NCBI GenBank assembly: GCA_002495645.1
Contig: DAGF01000008.1
Location: 1 to 30,874, forward strand
Origin: Euryarchaeota archaeon UBA549
GTDB taxonomy: Archaea; Thermoplasmatota; Poseidoniia; Poseidoniales; Poseidoniaceae
Length of the DNA: 30,874 nt
Direction of reading: 5' to 3'
Position numbers and translations under genes: made by a program. Below the pieces are notes generated by a model, which was not told the origin of the DNA, ran no database searches, and was given only the letters and a program-made list of their open reading frames with translations. Positions 1-6,840 of the stretch are shown here, in pieces. How positions within the stretch are numbered: position 1 is the stretch's first letter; each line of letters opens with the position of its first letter.

Positions 1-21
1 CGAATCCTCCATCGCCCGCCA
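1..21 (+). tRNA. 3' end of a tRNA gene (T-loop, T-stem, acceptor, CCA), truncated by window edge
   Basis: The first bases fit the 3' end of a tRNA in register. CGAAT matches T-loop positions 56-60 (C56, G57 and A58 are as conserved). CCTCC would be the 3' half of the T-stem, including the conserved C61. ATCGCCC would be the 3' acceptor strand, followed by discriminator G and an encoded CCA at 19-21. The isotype cannot be read because the anticodon lies outside the window. The 5' acceptor strand should be GGGCGAT with T-stem GGAGG. A run of six T at 46-51 could terminate it. The call rests on 21 bases only. Confidence 0.5.
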
Positions 22-57
22 TTCCCTTTGGGTTCGCACCTGCAGTTTTTTGGAGTA

Positions 58-654
58 TCAGAATTGGAAATGTTGTTCGTTCTCTTCGGCAAACCACGGT
101 GCATTGCCTTTGATGACCTTCAGCGCCGCTTGTTGTTCATCACCCACCATGGAGGTGAGAGCATACTCCATGAGCTCGTTCCACAGCGGTCTTGCTTCAT
201 TTTCTCCAATCCAATAATCGGTGAGCTGTGCTAGCCGATTCAGAGCACGTGTGTAGAAGAAAACAGAGCGCTCCTCTCTGGAGAGGTCAGCCTTGGTTGA
301 TGCCACCAGTTCTGCGAAGAGGTTGAATTTACGGCCGAGTCCTGCCTGGTCCGAGTATCGAATGGCAAGATCCCACATGTCTCGCATCCAATCAGCATAC
401 CCTTCATCTCCTGTTCGTGCGAGAATGGCAACTCGTGCCTCGAGCAAAGAGATGACATCAAACGGGTTGACGCCGAATTTGTTTGATGCCTGTTGGACCT
501 CCCATTGAGCCGACGAGAGCCTGTACAATTCACTGCTCAAGGCGAGCAGTTCCTCTACGCTCAAATTCGCCTCGTCCAGATAGTGTTCGTATTCGTCATG
601 TTTGACGTGATTGGCTATCATTTGCATCATTTTACTGGTCGGATTGTTGTTCAT
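58..654 (-). CDS. Unrecognised all-helical protein, last gene of accessory operon
   Basis: This 198-aa protein is not recognised. It has no signal peptide or membrane segment. It is rich in Leu, Ala, Glu and Trp in amphipathic stretches, so an all-alpha, possibly TPR-like helical-repeat fold is likely; that is inference. The ATG at 654 is preceded by a purine-rich Shine-Dalgarno-like GAAGGG. A TATAAAT-like stretch further upstream (about 681-690) could give it its own promoter. It lies 64 bases after the gene ending at 719 and is the last of five co-oriented genes. Its stop is 36 bases from the presumed tRNA 3' end. Real coding is supported by length, start context and operon position. Confidence 0.6.
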   Translation of the reverse strand: MNNNPTSKMMQMIANHVKHDEYEHYLDEANLSVEELLALSSELYRLSSAQWEVQQASNKFGVNPFDVISLLEARVAILARTGDEGYADWMRDMWDLAIRYSDQAGLGRKFNLFAELVASTKADLSREERSVFFYTRALNRLAQLTDYWIGENEARPLWNELMEYALTSMVGDEQQAALKVIKGNAPWFAEENEQHFQF

Positions 655-718
655 TGTTTTCCCTTCTTCTCTTTCCTTGCCGATTTATATGTCGTTGAGA
701 TGGTCTTGGTTCTCATTC

Positions 719-1045
719 TCAATCATCTCCGTTGCGATAGCGGTTACCGTAAGCCCACATCGTGCGCCAAACATCGAGACAAGTATCGTGGTACTCGAAG
801 TCATCAATGCTGGCCTTGAAGTTGTCATACACCATCGTTTGGATATACTCAACGATGGCCTCGTGGACCACAGTTCGGTTGAGAACCACCCTGTACGGAT
901 AGTCGGCGTTCCGCATGTATGTTATCTCAACCTCTGGAAACATCTCGCAAATGTGATCAGGGTTCCGAGCGCGTACGAGCAAGGAATCAGGAAGTGTACG
1001 ATGGGCGACAATGGACAAAAAGCCACCGGAAACAAAGAGCCACAT
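719..1045 (-). CDS. Unrecognised 108-aa protein in accessory operon
   Basis: The product is a small acidic protein of unknown family, rich in Tyr, Arg and Asp in its C-terminal half (ending AYGNRYRNGDD). The first residues are hydrophobic (MWLFVSGGFLSIV) but are soon followed by His and Arg, so a signal peptide or single anchor is doubtful. Its ATG directly follows the stop of the upstream gene (TGAATG). The Shine-Dalgarno-like GGGGGTGG lies inside the last codons of that upstream gene, so translation is probably coupled. The same junction sequence occurs at the previous gene boundary. No function can be proposed. Confidence 0.55.
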   Translation of the reverse strand: MWLFVSGGFLSIVAHRTLPDSLLVRARNPDHICEMFPEVEITYMRNADYPYRVVLNRTVVHEAIVEYIQTMVYDNFKASIDDFEYHDTCLDVWRTMWAYGNRYRNGDD

Positions 1046-1055
1046 TCAGGCCACC
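1043..1055. repeat. 13-base direct repeat, copy A, at TGAATG gene junction
   Basis: CATTCAGGCCACC (minus-strand reading GGTGGCCTGAATG) is identical to copy B at 1370-1382, exactly 327 bases away. It spans a Shine-Dalgarno-like element, the stop codon of one gene and the start codon of the next. Confidence 0.85.
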
Positions 1056-1372
1056 CCCTGTTGCGAAGCAAGAACGAATTCTTTGGATGAGATGGAATGG
1101 AAATGGGCACCCTTGCCCTCACTCAACTCAATCCATTGGAGCGTTTCAGAAACTCGATCAAGCCACTGATTTCTCAATTTCTTCGGAAGGTTCGGCCACC
1201 AGATAAATCCCTCACGACCCTCATGATACGTTCGAAGAATATTGCATAGACGACGTAAGACATGCCGCTTTGCATTCTGAAGAGAGTGGCATCCGCCTGC
1301 TGTAAAGCCTGCTTCTGCAACACGCTCTTCATTTCCAATCATAATGCTCCCTCGTGCGACAAAACCACCCAT
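1046..1372 (-). CDS. Unrecognised 108-aa basic protein in accessory operon
   Basis: The product is a small basic protein of unknown family with a central stretch rich in Arg, Trp and Leu (RRLCNILRTYHEGREGFIWW) and no membrane segment or signal peptide. It begins with the ATG at 1372, immediately after the preceding stop (TGAATG), with a near-perfect Shine-Dalgarno (GGAGGTG) inside the preceding gene. A second ATG at 1342, with GAGGGAG in front, is an alternative start that would give 98 aa. The gene fits exactly between two identical 13-base repeats, so one repeat-to-repeat exchange would remove it cleanly. It has no clear similarity to its 108-aa neighbour. Confidence 0.55.
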   Translation of the reverse strand: MGGFVARGSIMIGNEERVAEAGFTAGGCHSLQNAKRHVLRRLCNILRTYHEGREGFIWWPNLPKKLRNQWLDRVSETLQWIELSEGKGAHFHSISSKEFVLASQQGVA

Positions 1373-1382
1373 TCAGGCCACC
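1370..1382. repeat. 13-base direct repeat, copy B, at TGAATG gene junction
   Basis: This is identical to 1043-1055. The pair brackets the 327-base gene between them. Each copy holds the stop codon of the upstream gene and the start codon of the downstream gene on the minus strand. Confidence 0.85.
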
Positions 1383-1837
1383 TCCATTCCGGAGGAACGT
1401 GCCTCTTTGGTTGGTGTCTCGATTTCGCGGTTCAATTTCTTCCATCCAGCGTAAAGTGGGGCCACAACCGTGTACGGTTCAACCTCAAGAATCCCGCCTG
1501 CAAACGATATGGTTTGGGCGACTGAAGCCAAACAATGCATGGCAACGGGGTCGTCATACACATGGATGCATCGAAGGCGGTTCGGCCCAGAATTCTGAAG
1601 CATGAACCCCATGTTGAACCATTCCAAGGTGCCAAGTCGATCAACAGACATGAATTCTTTGAAGAATTCAATGCGATCCATCTCTGCAGCCTGTTGTATT
1701 GATGCCTCGGTCAATGCTGGCAAATCGGTCAGCTTCAGCATCAGCGGTGTGTGGCTCGCATCGGTTTTTTGTTTGGGCTCGGTTTCGTCGTTGTTTTTCT
1801 CTACGTTCTTGTTTTTGTTTTGTTCTTTTGTGTTCAT
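1373..1837 (-). CDS. Unrecognised 154-aa protein with Lys/Asn-rich N-terminus
   Basis: The chosen start is the ATG at 1837. It sits 13 bases after the upstream stop and follows a strong Shine-Dalgarno (AGGAGGAAG). The open frame continues to 1969, but that part would overlap the upstream gene and has no comparable ribosome site. The N-terminal 30 residues are a charged, low-complexity Lys/Asn/Glu stretch (MNTKEQNKNKNVEKNN...), probably disordered. The remainder (from about residue 33) looks globular, with a predicted alpha/beta pattern and a conserved-looking core (EWFNMGFMLQNSG, CIHVYDDPVAMHCLASVAQ). The family is not recognised. It ends at the first of the two TGAATG junctions. Confidence 0.6.
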   Translation of the reverse strand: MNTKEQNKNKNVEKNNDETEPKQKTDASHTPLMLKLTDLPALTEASIQQAAEMDRIEFFKEFMSVDRLGTLEWFNMGFMLQNSGPNRLRCIHVYDDPVAMHCLASVAQTISFAGGILEVEPYTVVAPLYAGWKKLNREIETPTKEARSSGMEVA

Positions 1838-1850
1838 TTTTCTTCCTCCT

Positions 1851-2564
1851 TCAGCATTCGTATTTGTGGTCGGGGCCTGATGTACGACCGCGCATTTGTT
1901 GTGTTGGTTCGAAAAAATATCTGTATGGTTTGATTCCAAGTGGTTGGCGATTCCAAATCTCATCGTCAAATTCTGGGATTCTTGAATTTGAGGAGAGTTT
2001 CATCAACTCTTCATGAGGGTTGTAGCCATGCACCAGCGTGGTCGCGGCCATACCAATCAGAATTGGGCGATATCCGTCATAATCAGGTAGGTATTTTACG
2101 ACAATGGGCTCTTCAAAAGGAGAGTTCTCAGCATGATAGATGTCGTAGGAAAACCATTCATCCTCCATGGAATACGCAAGGGTGTAGGGAACAAACTTCC
2201 CCATGGATACGCCGTGAGAAAGTGAATCAAGGTGGTTCACGGTGAGCCAGGGCGTCACCTCGAGACTGATGAGCGTCATGACAACGCCATCTGCAAACAA
2301 ATTGGGTGGTTTGTCATCAAAATAGTACTGTGAACCAGCGTAATGAAGTTGCATCTCTCGCTGTTGATGGTCAATAAGTTCCTGCAAGGGCGGTGGCAGA
2401 AATGTCACGGTGTTCTCCAGGAGTTGGTCGCAGTCTCTCCCATAGAGGTAGACCTGCTTACGACCATCGGATTCTGGTGTCTTCAGATGGGGGATGAACG
2501 CCTGTGCCATTCCCCAGTTTACTCGTTCCTCAAATTCTCTCTTTTCTCGGTTGTTATCGCTCAT
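1851..2564 (-). CDS. Unrecognised 237-aa soluble protein, first gene of accessory operon
   Basis: This is the first gene of the five-gene minus-strand operon. The ATG at 2564 is preferred to a TTG at 2573. There is no obvious Shine-Dalgarno, as expected for the first gene of an archaeal transcript. The product starts with a charged stretch (SDNNREKREFEERV) and continues as a soluble, aromatic-rich protein with Tyr/Phe/Asp clusters (EDEWFSYDIYHAE, YLPDYDGYRPILIGMA). No catalytic motif, membrane helix or signal peptide is seen. It ends in a Cys and is followed after 13 bases by the next gene. I do not recognise a family and propose no function. Confidence 0.65.
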   Translation of the reverse strand: MSDNNREKREFEERVNWGMAQAFIPHLKTPESDGRKQVYLYGRDCDQLLENTVTFLPPPLQELIDHQQREMQLHYAGSQYYFDDKPPNLFADGVVMTLISLEVTPWLTVNHLDSLSHGVSMGKFVPYTLAYSMEDEWFSYDIYHAENSPFEEPIVVKYLPDYDGYRPILIGMAATTLVHGYNPHEELMKLSSNSRIPEFDDEIWNRQPLGIKPYRYFFEPTQQMRGRTSGPDHKYEC

Positions 2565-2630
2565 GTTTCTCAATAGGTAACGCCGGGTAAGTCACAGGCG
2601 TTTGGTCAACTCTTTTTTTCACTCCAAAAA

Positions 2631-2644
2631 TCTACTATAATAGA
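2631..2644. promoter_or_regulatory. TATA-like near-palindrome between divergent accessory genes
   Basis: TCTACTATAATAGA is nearly self-complementary and is the only strong TATA-like element in the 96-base divergent gap. Its centre is about 23 bases before the GTG start at 2661, which fits a leaderless or almost leaderless archaeal transcript in the plus direction. It lies about 70 bases before the minus-strand start at 2564. A T-run occurs at 2613-2619. A shared bidirectional promoter or operator is possible but inferred. Confidence 0.5.
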
Positions 2645-2660
2645 AAATAGTGAGGGGTCC

Positions 2661-4145
2661 GTGAAGGACCTACGTAAGAGTAAGGGGAGGATTGCTTACG
2701 GCGGTAAGGAACAATTCCAACTTCCGTGGTTGCATGCCGGCCTCGCCAAAGAACTCAAGTCAAATTCCTCACAATTGAGTAAAACAATTGAGCATTATCA
2801 TTTCTCAACGTCAAAAATCCCAAACAATAAATTCGCCTCATTCAAAAAAGGTTTCAAAAAAGGGCTTGGGTCTCGACTAAGGTTGCTCTATTATCATCTT
2901 GTGGTCAAAAATAACTGGAATCTCCTCGCTGCTGTTTTTCGTATGAGTAAAATCCCATTTCCCGAAACTGATGCGAAAACTCCGTTCAAAAAAATTAGAC
3001 GGAAAGAGGTTTTTTTCTTGCAATATCAACCTGAAAAAACTGATTTTAAAACCACAAAAGTCAATCTCGATTTGAGACCTTGGACAGCAGCATCTCACAG
3101 TCGATATTCTCGAGGAATACCTGAAGAATTAAACGAGCGATTTTTGAAAGCCTGCAAGGCAAATGATGAAGATGGACAGGGGCAAGAAACAGAGCGAAGA
3201 GACCAAGAAAAGCTGGAATCGGAAATTGATATCTCACTTGGAGACACGGAATTGAATGACCTGGTGATTCAGTACCTAAGGGAGCAGGACAAAAAGACAA
3301 TCGATTGGAAGAAGGAATGGGACGATTTTTTTTATCCTCATTTCGTGGATGGAAATTTCAACCGTAAAGAGAGTTTGGAAAAACAACACCGTCTTCCAAC
3401 GGTAGCGGCCACGATTGAACGAAAAAACGCATGCTGGGGGCCTTTTCGACAATTTCATGCGGATTGTGCTGCGCATTTCTCAGGAAAATTTCGTTTAAAC
3501 CATTACACGTGGGATAGCGATACGGATTTTTTAGTTCCAAGAAAAGATCCTGGGTCATTGTTTGGTTTGCTCGGAATCAAAAATTATGATCAATATGTGT
3601 GCACGGTGCTGAACAATGCATGGATTTTTTTCTCGGAAGAGTGTGCAGACCTGCACCACACACAGGTGGTCAATCGGGGACCCATCAAGGGGTTGGGAGG
3701 TCACGGAAACGGCTACCATCGTCTGGGTGCGGCTTACATCATCGCTCGTTGGGAGGATGACGAAAAGTTGCAACGACTAAGAGAGGATTTTCCCGACCTT
3801 TTGTGTATCAGACCGTTCAAGACAACAGAGGATGCGAAGGCGTTTCTCTCTCAATGGGAGAGTAATTACATCGTACCTGAAGACGAAGTTGTAAGATGGG
3901 AAAAAGCAGACCCTGATGAAGATGACCCTGGCCTTGACCCCACACCTGGTAAAAAAATGGAGTACAAGTCAATCAAGGAAACATGGGAATTCATCCACCG
4001 AGACAAAAATCCAGAGCGGGCAAATGCTCTCTGGAGGAAGGTCGTGAAGAAAAATCATTCTTTACAGCACAAATACTTCTCAAAAACTGAATGCGATATG
4101 GCCAAGTCCTACATCCTGAAATGGCTTCATCGCCCAAGAAGTTAG
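2661..4145 (+). CDS. Unrecognised 494-aa protein, A+T-rich accessory gene
   Basis: A GTG start at 2661 follows GAGGGG and a TATA-like element. The predicted protein is large, basic at the N-terminus (many Lys and Ser in residues 1-120) and has an acidic linker (around 170-200, GQGQETERRDQEKLESE). The C-terminal half is His/Trp/aromatic-rich, with a striking GLGGHGNGYHRLGAAYI segment near residue 350. There is no signal peptide or membrane helix. I see no tyrosine- or serine-recombinase signature, P-loop or HNH motif. Base composition differs from the core genes: 3001-3060 has 18 G+C of 60, against 34 of 60 in 12001-12060 of the PEPCK gene. Codon use is A/T-ending. Recent transfer is likely; function is unknown. 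Confidence 0.7.
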   Translation: MKDLRKSKGRIAYGGKEQFQLPWLHAGLAKELKSNSSQLSKTIEHYHFSTSKIPNNKFASFKKGFKKGLGSRLRLLYYHLVVKNNWNLLAAVFRMSKIPFPETDAKTPFKKIRRKEVFFLQYQPEKTDFKTTKVNLDLRPWTAASHSRYSRGIPEELNERFLKACKANDEDGQGQETERRDQEKLESEIDISLGDTELNDLVIQYLREQDKKTIDWKKEWDDFFYPHFVDGNFNRKESLEKQHRLPTVAATIERKNACWGPFRQFHADCAAHFSGKFRLNHYTWDSDTDFLVPRKDPGSLFGLLGIKNYDQYVCTVLNNAWIFFSEECADLHHTQVVNRGPIKGLGGHGNGYHRLGAAYIIARWEDDEKLQRLREDFPDLLCIRPFKTTEDAKAFLSQWESNYIVPEDEVVRWEKADPDEDDPGLDPTPGKKMEYKSIKETWEFIHRDKNPERANALWRKVVKKNHSLQHKYFSKTECDMAKSYILKWLHRPRS

Positions 4146-4233
4146 CCATTCAATAGCAGGAAAGCATGGGGTCCCACGGACATCCCAACCGGCGTTTATT
4201 ATCCGCCGAAGCCTACTCTTACATGAGAACACC

Positions 4234-4485
4234 ATGAGAGGAAAAGGTTCCCAGAAAAAGGCCCGCTTAGAGCGGTTGAAGAACGAAATCGTCGACTATG
4301 TTGCTACGGCACCTGGCGCATCAGCTGCAGACATTGTGGCCTTCTTGTCCAACGAACGCAAGATGCGCAACCACGGCTTGACCACACGCAAAGTCGGCTT
4401 GTTCATTCCCCTTCACCTGTCGGACTTGATCAACTTCAGACTCGATTCATCCACCGGTAAGCGAATCTACCATCTCGCCGCTTGA
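4234..4485 (+). CDS. Small winged-helix-like protein
   Basis: This 83-aa basic protein has a Lys/Arg-rich N-terminus (residues 1-16), then a helix-turn-helix-like pattern (residues 17-55, containing APGASAADIVAFLSNER and GLTTRKVGLFIP), then a beta-wing-like end (FRLDSSTGKRIYHLA). This layout suggests a small winged-helix nucleic-acid-binding protein, which is inference. It is the first gene of a plus-strand cluster leading into two sugar-nucleotide enzymes, 42 bases before the next gene. A possible TATA-like TTTATTA lies about 35 bases upstream. A four-codon frame (ATG at 4223) overlaps its start codon as ATGA. Confidence 0.6.
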   Translation: MRGKGSQKKARLERLKNEIVDYVATAPGASAADIVAFLSNERKMRNHGLTTRKVGLFIPLHLSDLINFRLDSSTGKRIYHLAA

Positions 4486-4527
4486 GGCATCATCACATTC
4501 ATGCCCAAAGGCCGTTTGGCTTGAGGC

Positions 4528-5205
4528 ATGGACTGGGGCGAACTCGCCGATGCAACCGTGTTGTTTCCCTCGTTTTCGGGTGAGGAAGACGGTGCAACCC
4601 CCACATTGCCAAGCGACGGTCCGGTCTGGTCTGTCCTCGACCCCGCCAACCCCTCCGGTTTGAAGGCCCAGATGGCTCAACTCAGCGGCGATGTTGCTTG
4701 CACGAACCCAGGTTTCTTTGTGCGCGGTGAAGGTGTCATCGTGGACGCCACCGCCACCGTGGAGGCTGGCGCCTACCTGATTGGTCCCTGCTACATCGGG
4801 CCAAGAGCGACGGTCCGAAGCGGTGCGTATGTGCGGGAATATTCGTGGATTTGTGCTGATGCTGTGGTCGGTCATGCAACCGAGACCAAGCATGCCGTTC
4901 TTCTCCCGGGTGCCAAAGCACCCCACTTCAATTACGTCGGTGATTCCATCCTCGGCAAAGGTGCCAACCTCGGTGCCGGCACCAAACTCAGCAATCTTCG
5001 CAACGACGGAGGCGAAGTGCACCTCCGCCACGGCCAGCAGCGAATCCCAAGCGGGCTTCGAAAGTTTGGTGCTGTTCTGGGCGAAGGGGTCGCAACGGGG
5101 TGCAACAGCGTCATGAATCCAGGAGTTGTGCTTGGGTGCAACAGCGTTGTATGGCCCAATGTCACCGTAACCGGCGTGCACGAGGCGGACAGTCTCCACC
5201 GATGA
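4528..5205 (+). CDS. GlmU-C-like left-handed beta-helix acyltransferase
   Basis: Residues about 60-215 consist of hexapeptide-type repeats (GVIVDATATVEAGAYLIG, AVLGEGVATGCNSVMNPGVV) typical of left-handed parallel beta-helix acyltransferases. The segment HFNYVGDSILGKGANLGAGT closely matches the acetyltransferase half of GlmU and archaeal sugar-1-phosphate nucleotidylyltransferases. There is no N-terminal nucleotidyltransferase domain (no GxGTRxxP motif). This is therefore a stand-alone acyltransferase half of 225 aa with a divergent N-terminal 55 residues. It lies 9 bases before a phosphoglucosamine mutase-like gene, which supports a role in glucosamine-1-phosphate acetylation or a related nucleotide-sugar step. 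The substrate is inferred. The start at 4528 follows GAGGC. Confidence 0.75.
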   Translation: MDWGELADATVLFPSFSGEEDGATPTLPSDGPVWSVLDPANPSGLKAQMAQLSGDVACTNPGFFVRGEGVIVDATATVEAGAYLIGPCYIGPRATVRSGAYVREYSWICADAVVGHATETKHAVLLPGAKAPHFNYVGDSILGKGANLGAGTKLSNLRNDGGEVHLRHGQQRIPSGLRKFGAVLGEGVATGCNSVMNPGVVLGCNSVVWPNVTVTGVHEADSLHR

Positions 5206-5214
5206 GGGTTGTAC

Positions 5215-6840
5215 ATGACGTCCTTTTTCGGCACCGATGGTATTCGCGGCCAAACATCACTCGAAGACATTGACGAGACGACGGCCATCGACCGTCTTGA
5301 ACAGGATCGGATGTTGACGCCGGCCTTCATGCGACTGGTCGGCGAAGCCCTCTCCTACACACAACCGGCGCTGCCCGGTGAAGGCAACACGGTCGTCATT
5401 GGATGGGACCAGCGCCCACACAACGCCGCCTTGGTCGCTTCCTTGACCCTCGGACTTCGGCTGACGGGAAGCCACGTGATTCACATTGATGCGTGCGCCA
5501 CACCCACCCTCCATCACGCCGTGCTCGCATTGAACGCCAGGATGGGGTGCATGATCACCGCCAGTCACAACCCGGTCAGCGATTCGGGCATCAAGGTCTT
5601 CGATGCCTACGGCTACAAATCCACGCGGACTTACGAGGCCGAGGTCAGCCAAACGATACGGCAACTGGCGGAAGAAGACCGAGAAGTGGATGTGGTTGAC
5701 CGAGAACGCTTGATGGTCCCCGACGAAGTTCACGCCGGCTGGGGACTTACGGCCCATCCCGACTGGATGAAGCAGCGATGGGAGGCGTTCGTCTCACTCT
5801 TCGGCCCGTGGGACGGTCAAGCAACTTCACGGGTGGCGCCCACGTTGTACGTGGACGGAGCCAACGGCTTTGCCGCCGCATGGCTCGTACCGTTCCTGAC
5901 CGCACAAGGCGTGAACTGCCACCGCGTGGATTCGCCCGAAGGCGTGCTCAACCACCAATGCGGTGCCGGTGACTTCTCACCGACCCAAACATGGACGTTT
6001 GAGGAAGCGGCGGCCTCTGACCACGCACTCATCAGCTCGCTTCCGCGAGAGGAAGCGGGGCAGTTGGTCGGCGTGGCGCTGGACGGGGACGGCGACCGAT
6101 GCCTCTTCGTGGAATCCACGCCCGACGGCTTCGCCATCGTTGACGGCGACGCCATGGCGGCCATGCTCCTTGGAGCAGGGAGGCACCACGCATGGCGATT
6201 TGCGGCCAGCATCGAATCGGATGTTGCGCTGCTCGGCCATGTCCAATCCTTGAACGACGGAAACACCTGTTGCGAAACGGCCGTTGGCGACCGCTGGCTC
6301 TCGTTTTCACTTCGCCCTGCCTCGGGCGGATGGCTTGAACAGAGCACGATGCCAGCGGTGTGCGGCATCGAAGATTCCGGCCACGTCGTTCTTCCGGCGC
6401 CCCATCCTCACCTTGACGCAACTTGGAGTCTGGTGGGCGACGGTGCCGCTACATTGTGTGCAGTACTCTTAGCGGCCTCTGCTGCTGACGGAGATTCCTT
6501 TGAGCGAGGATGGAAGCAGCGGAATTCCATCAAGGAAAGCCATCGGGAACGCTGGCACGCCGATGCTGACGTGTTTGCGAAGACCGAGCAAACGTTGCTC
6601 AGCGCCCTGCAGAACCTAGGTTTTGAAGCCCAGCGACGGCGTATTGAGGGGGAAGACCACCTCTTGCTCGTTCATGGAACCTCGGAGGTTGGTGTGGCCT
6701 CTTTCGGCATACGAAACAGCGGCACCCAGGCCAAAACCAGTCTTTCTGTACGCCTTTCTCGCAACGTGCCAAACGAGGCGTTCATCAACTTACTCTCGGA
6801 TGTTCAAGCGAGCTTGACCGCAGTCTTGACTGACGATTAA
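5215..6840 (+). CDS. glmM: Phosphoglucosamine mutase-like alpha-D-phosphohexomutase
   Basis: It belongs to the alpha-D-phosphohexomutase family, which converts glucosamine-6-phosphate to glucosamine-1-phosphate when it is GlmM. The start at ATG 5215 gives MTSFFGTDGIRG, the standard GlmM opening; a TTG six bases upstream is less likely. The catalytic phosphoserine loop TASHNP is near residue 117. The metal-binding DGDGDR is at about 290-295. The C-terminal phosphate-binding loop is RNSGTQ, where RPSGTE is usual. At 541 aa it is about 90 residues longer than typical GlmM, with extra sequence in the third and fourth domains. Phosphomannomutase activity cannot be excluded, but the neighbouring GlmU-C-like gene favours glucosamine. 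Its stop shares TTAA with the opposing gene. Confidence 0.8.
   Translation: MTSFFGTDGIRGQTSLEDIDETTAIDRLEQDRMLTPAFMRLVGEALSYTQPALPGEGNTVVIGWDQRPHNAALVASLTLGLRLTGSHVIHIDACATPTLHHAVLALNARMGCMITASHNPVSDSGIKVFDAYGYKSTRTYEAEVSQTIRQLAEEDREVDVVDRERLMVPDEVHAGWGLTAHPDWMKQRWEAFVSLFGPWDGQATSRVAPTLYVDGANGFAAAWLVPFLTAQGVNCHRVDSPEGVLNHQCGAGDFSPTQTWTFEEAAASDHALISSLPREEAGQLVGVALDGDGDRCLFVESTPDGFAIVDGDAMAAMLLGAGRHHAWRFAASIESDVALLGHVQSLNDGNTCCETAVGDRWLSFSLRPASGGWLEQSTMPAVCGIEDSGHVVLPAPHPHLDATWSLVGDGAATLCAVLLAASAADGDSFERGWKQRNSIKESHRERWHADADVFAKTEQTLLSALQNLGFEAQRRRIEGEDHLLLVHGTSEVGVASFGIRNSGTQAKTSLSVRLSRNVPNEAFINLLSDVQASLTAVLTDD

Noticed and set aside
1838..1969. Upstream extension of the 154-aa gene to 1969
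   Set aside because: It overlaps the 237-aa gene and has no ribosome site, whereas the ATG at 1837 has a strong Shine-Dalgarno.
4146..4233. Possible right attachment site of the accessory region
   Set aside because: No copy of the tRNA 3' end sequence is visible here; only a small GGCG/CGCC inverted repeat around TTTATTAT.
4447..5253. 268-aa minus-strand open frame opposite the GlmU-C-like gene
   Set aside because: The plus strand carries clear hexapeptide repeats; the antisense frame only mirrors them.
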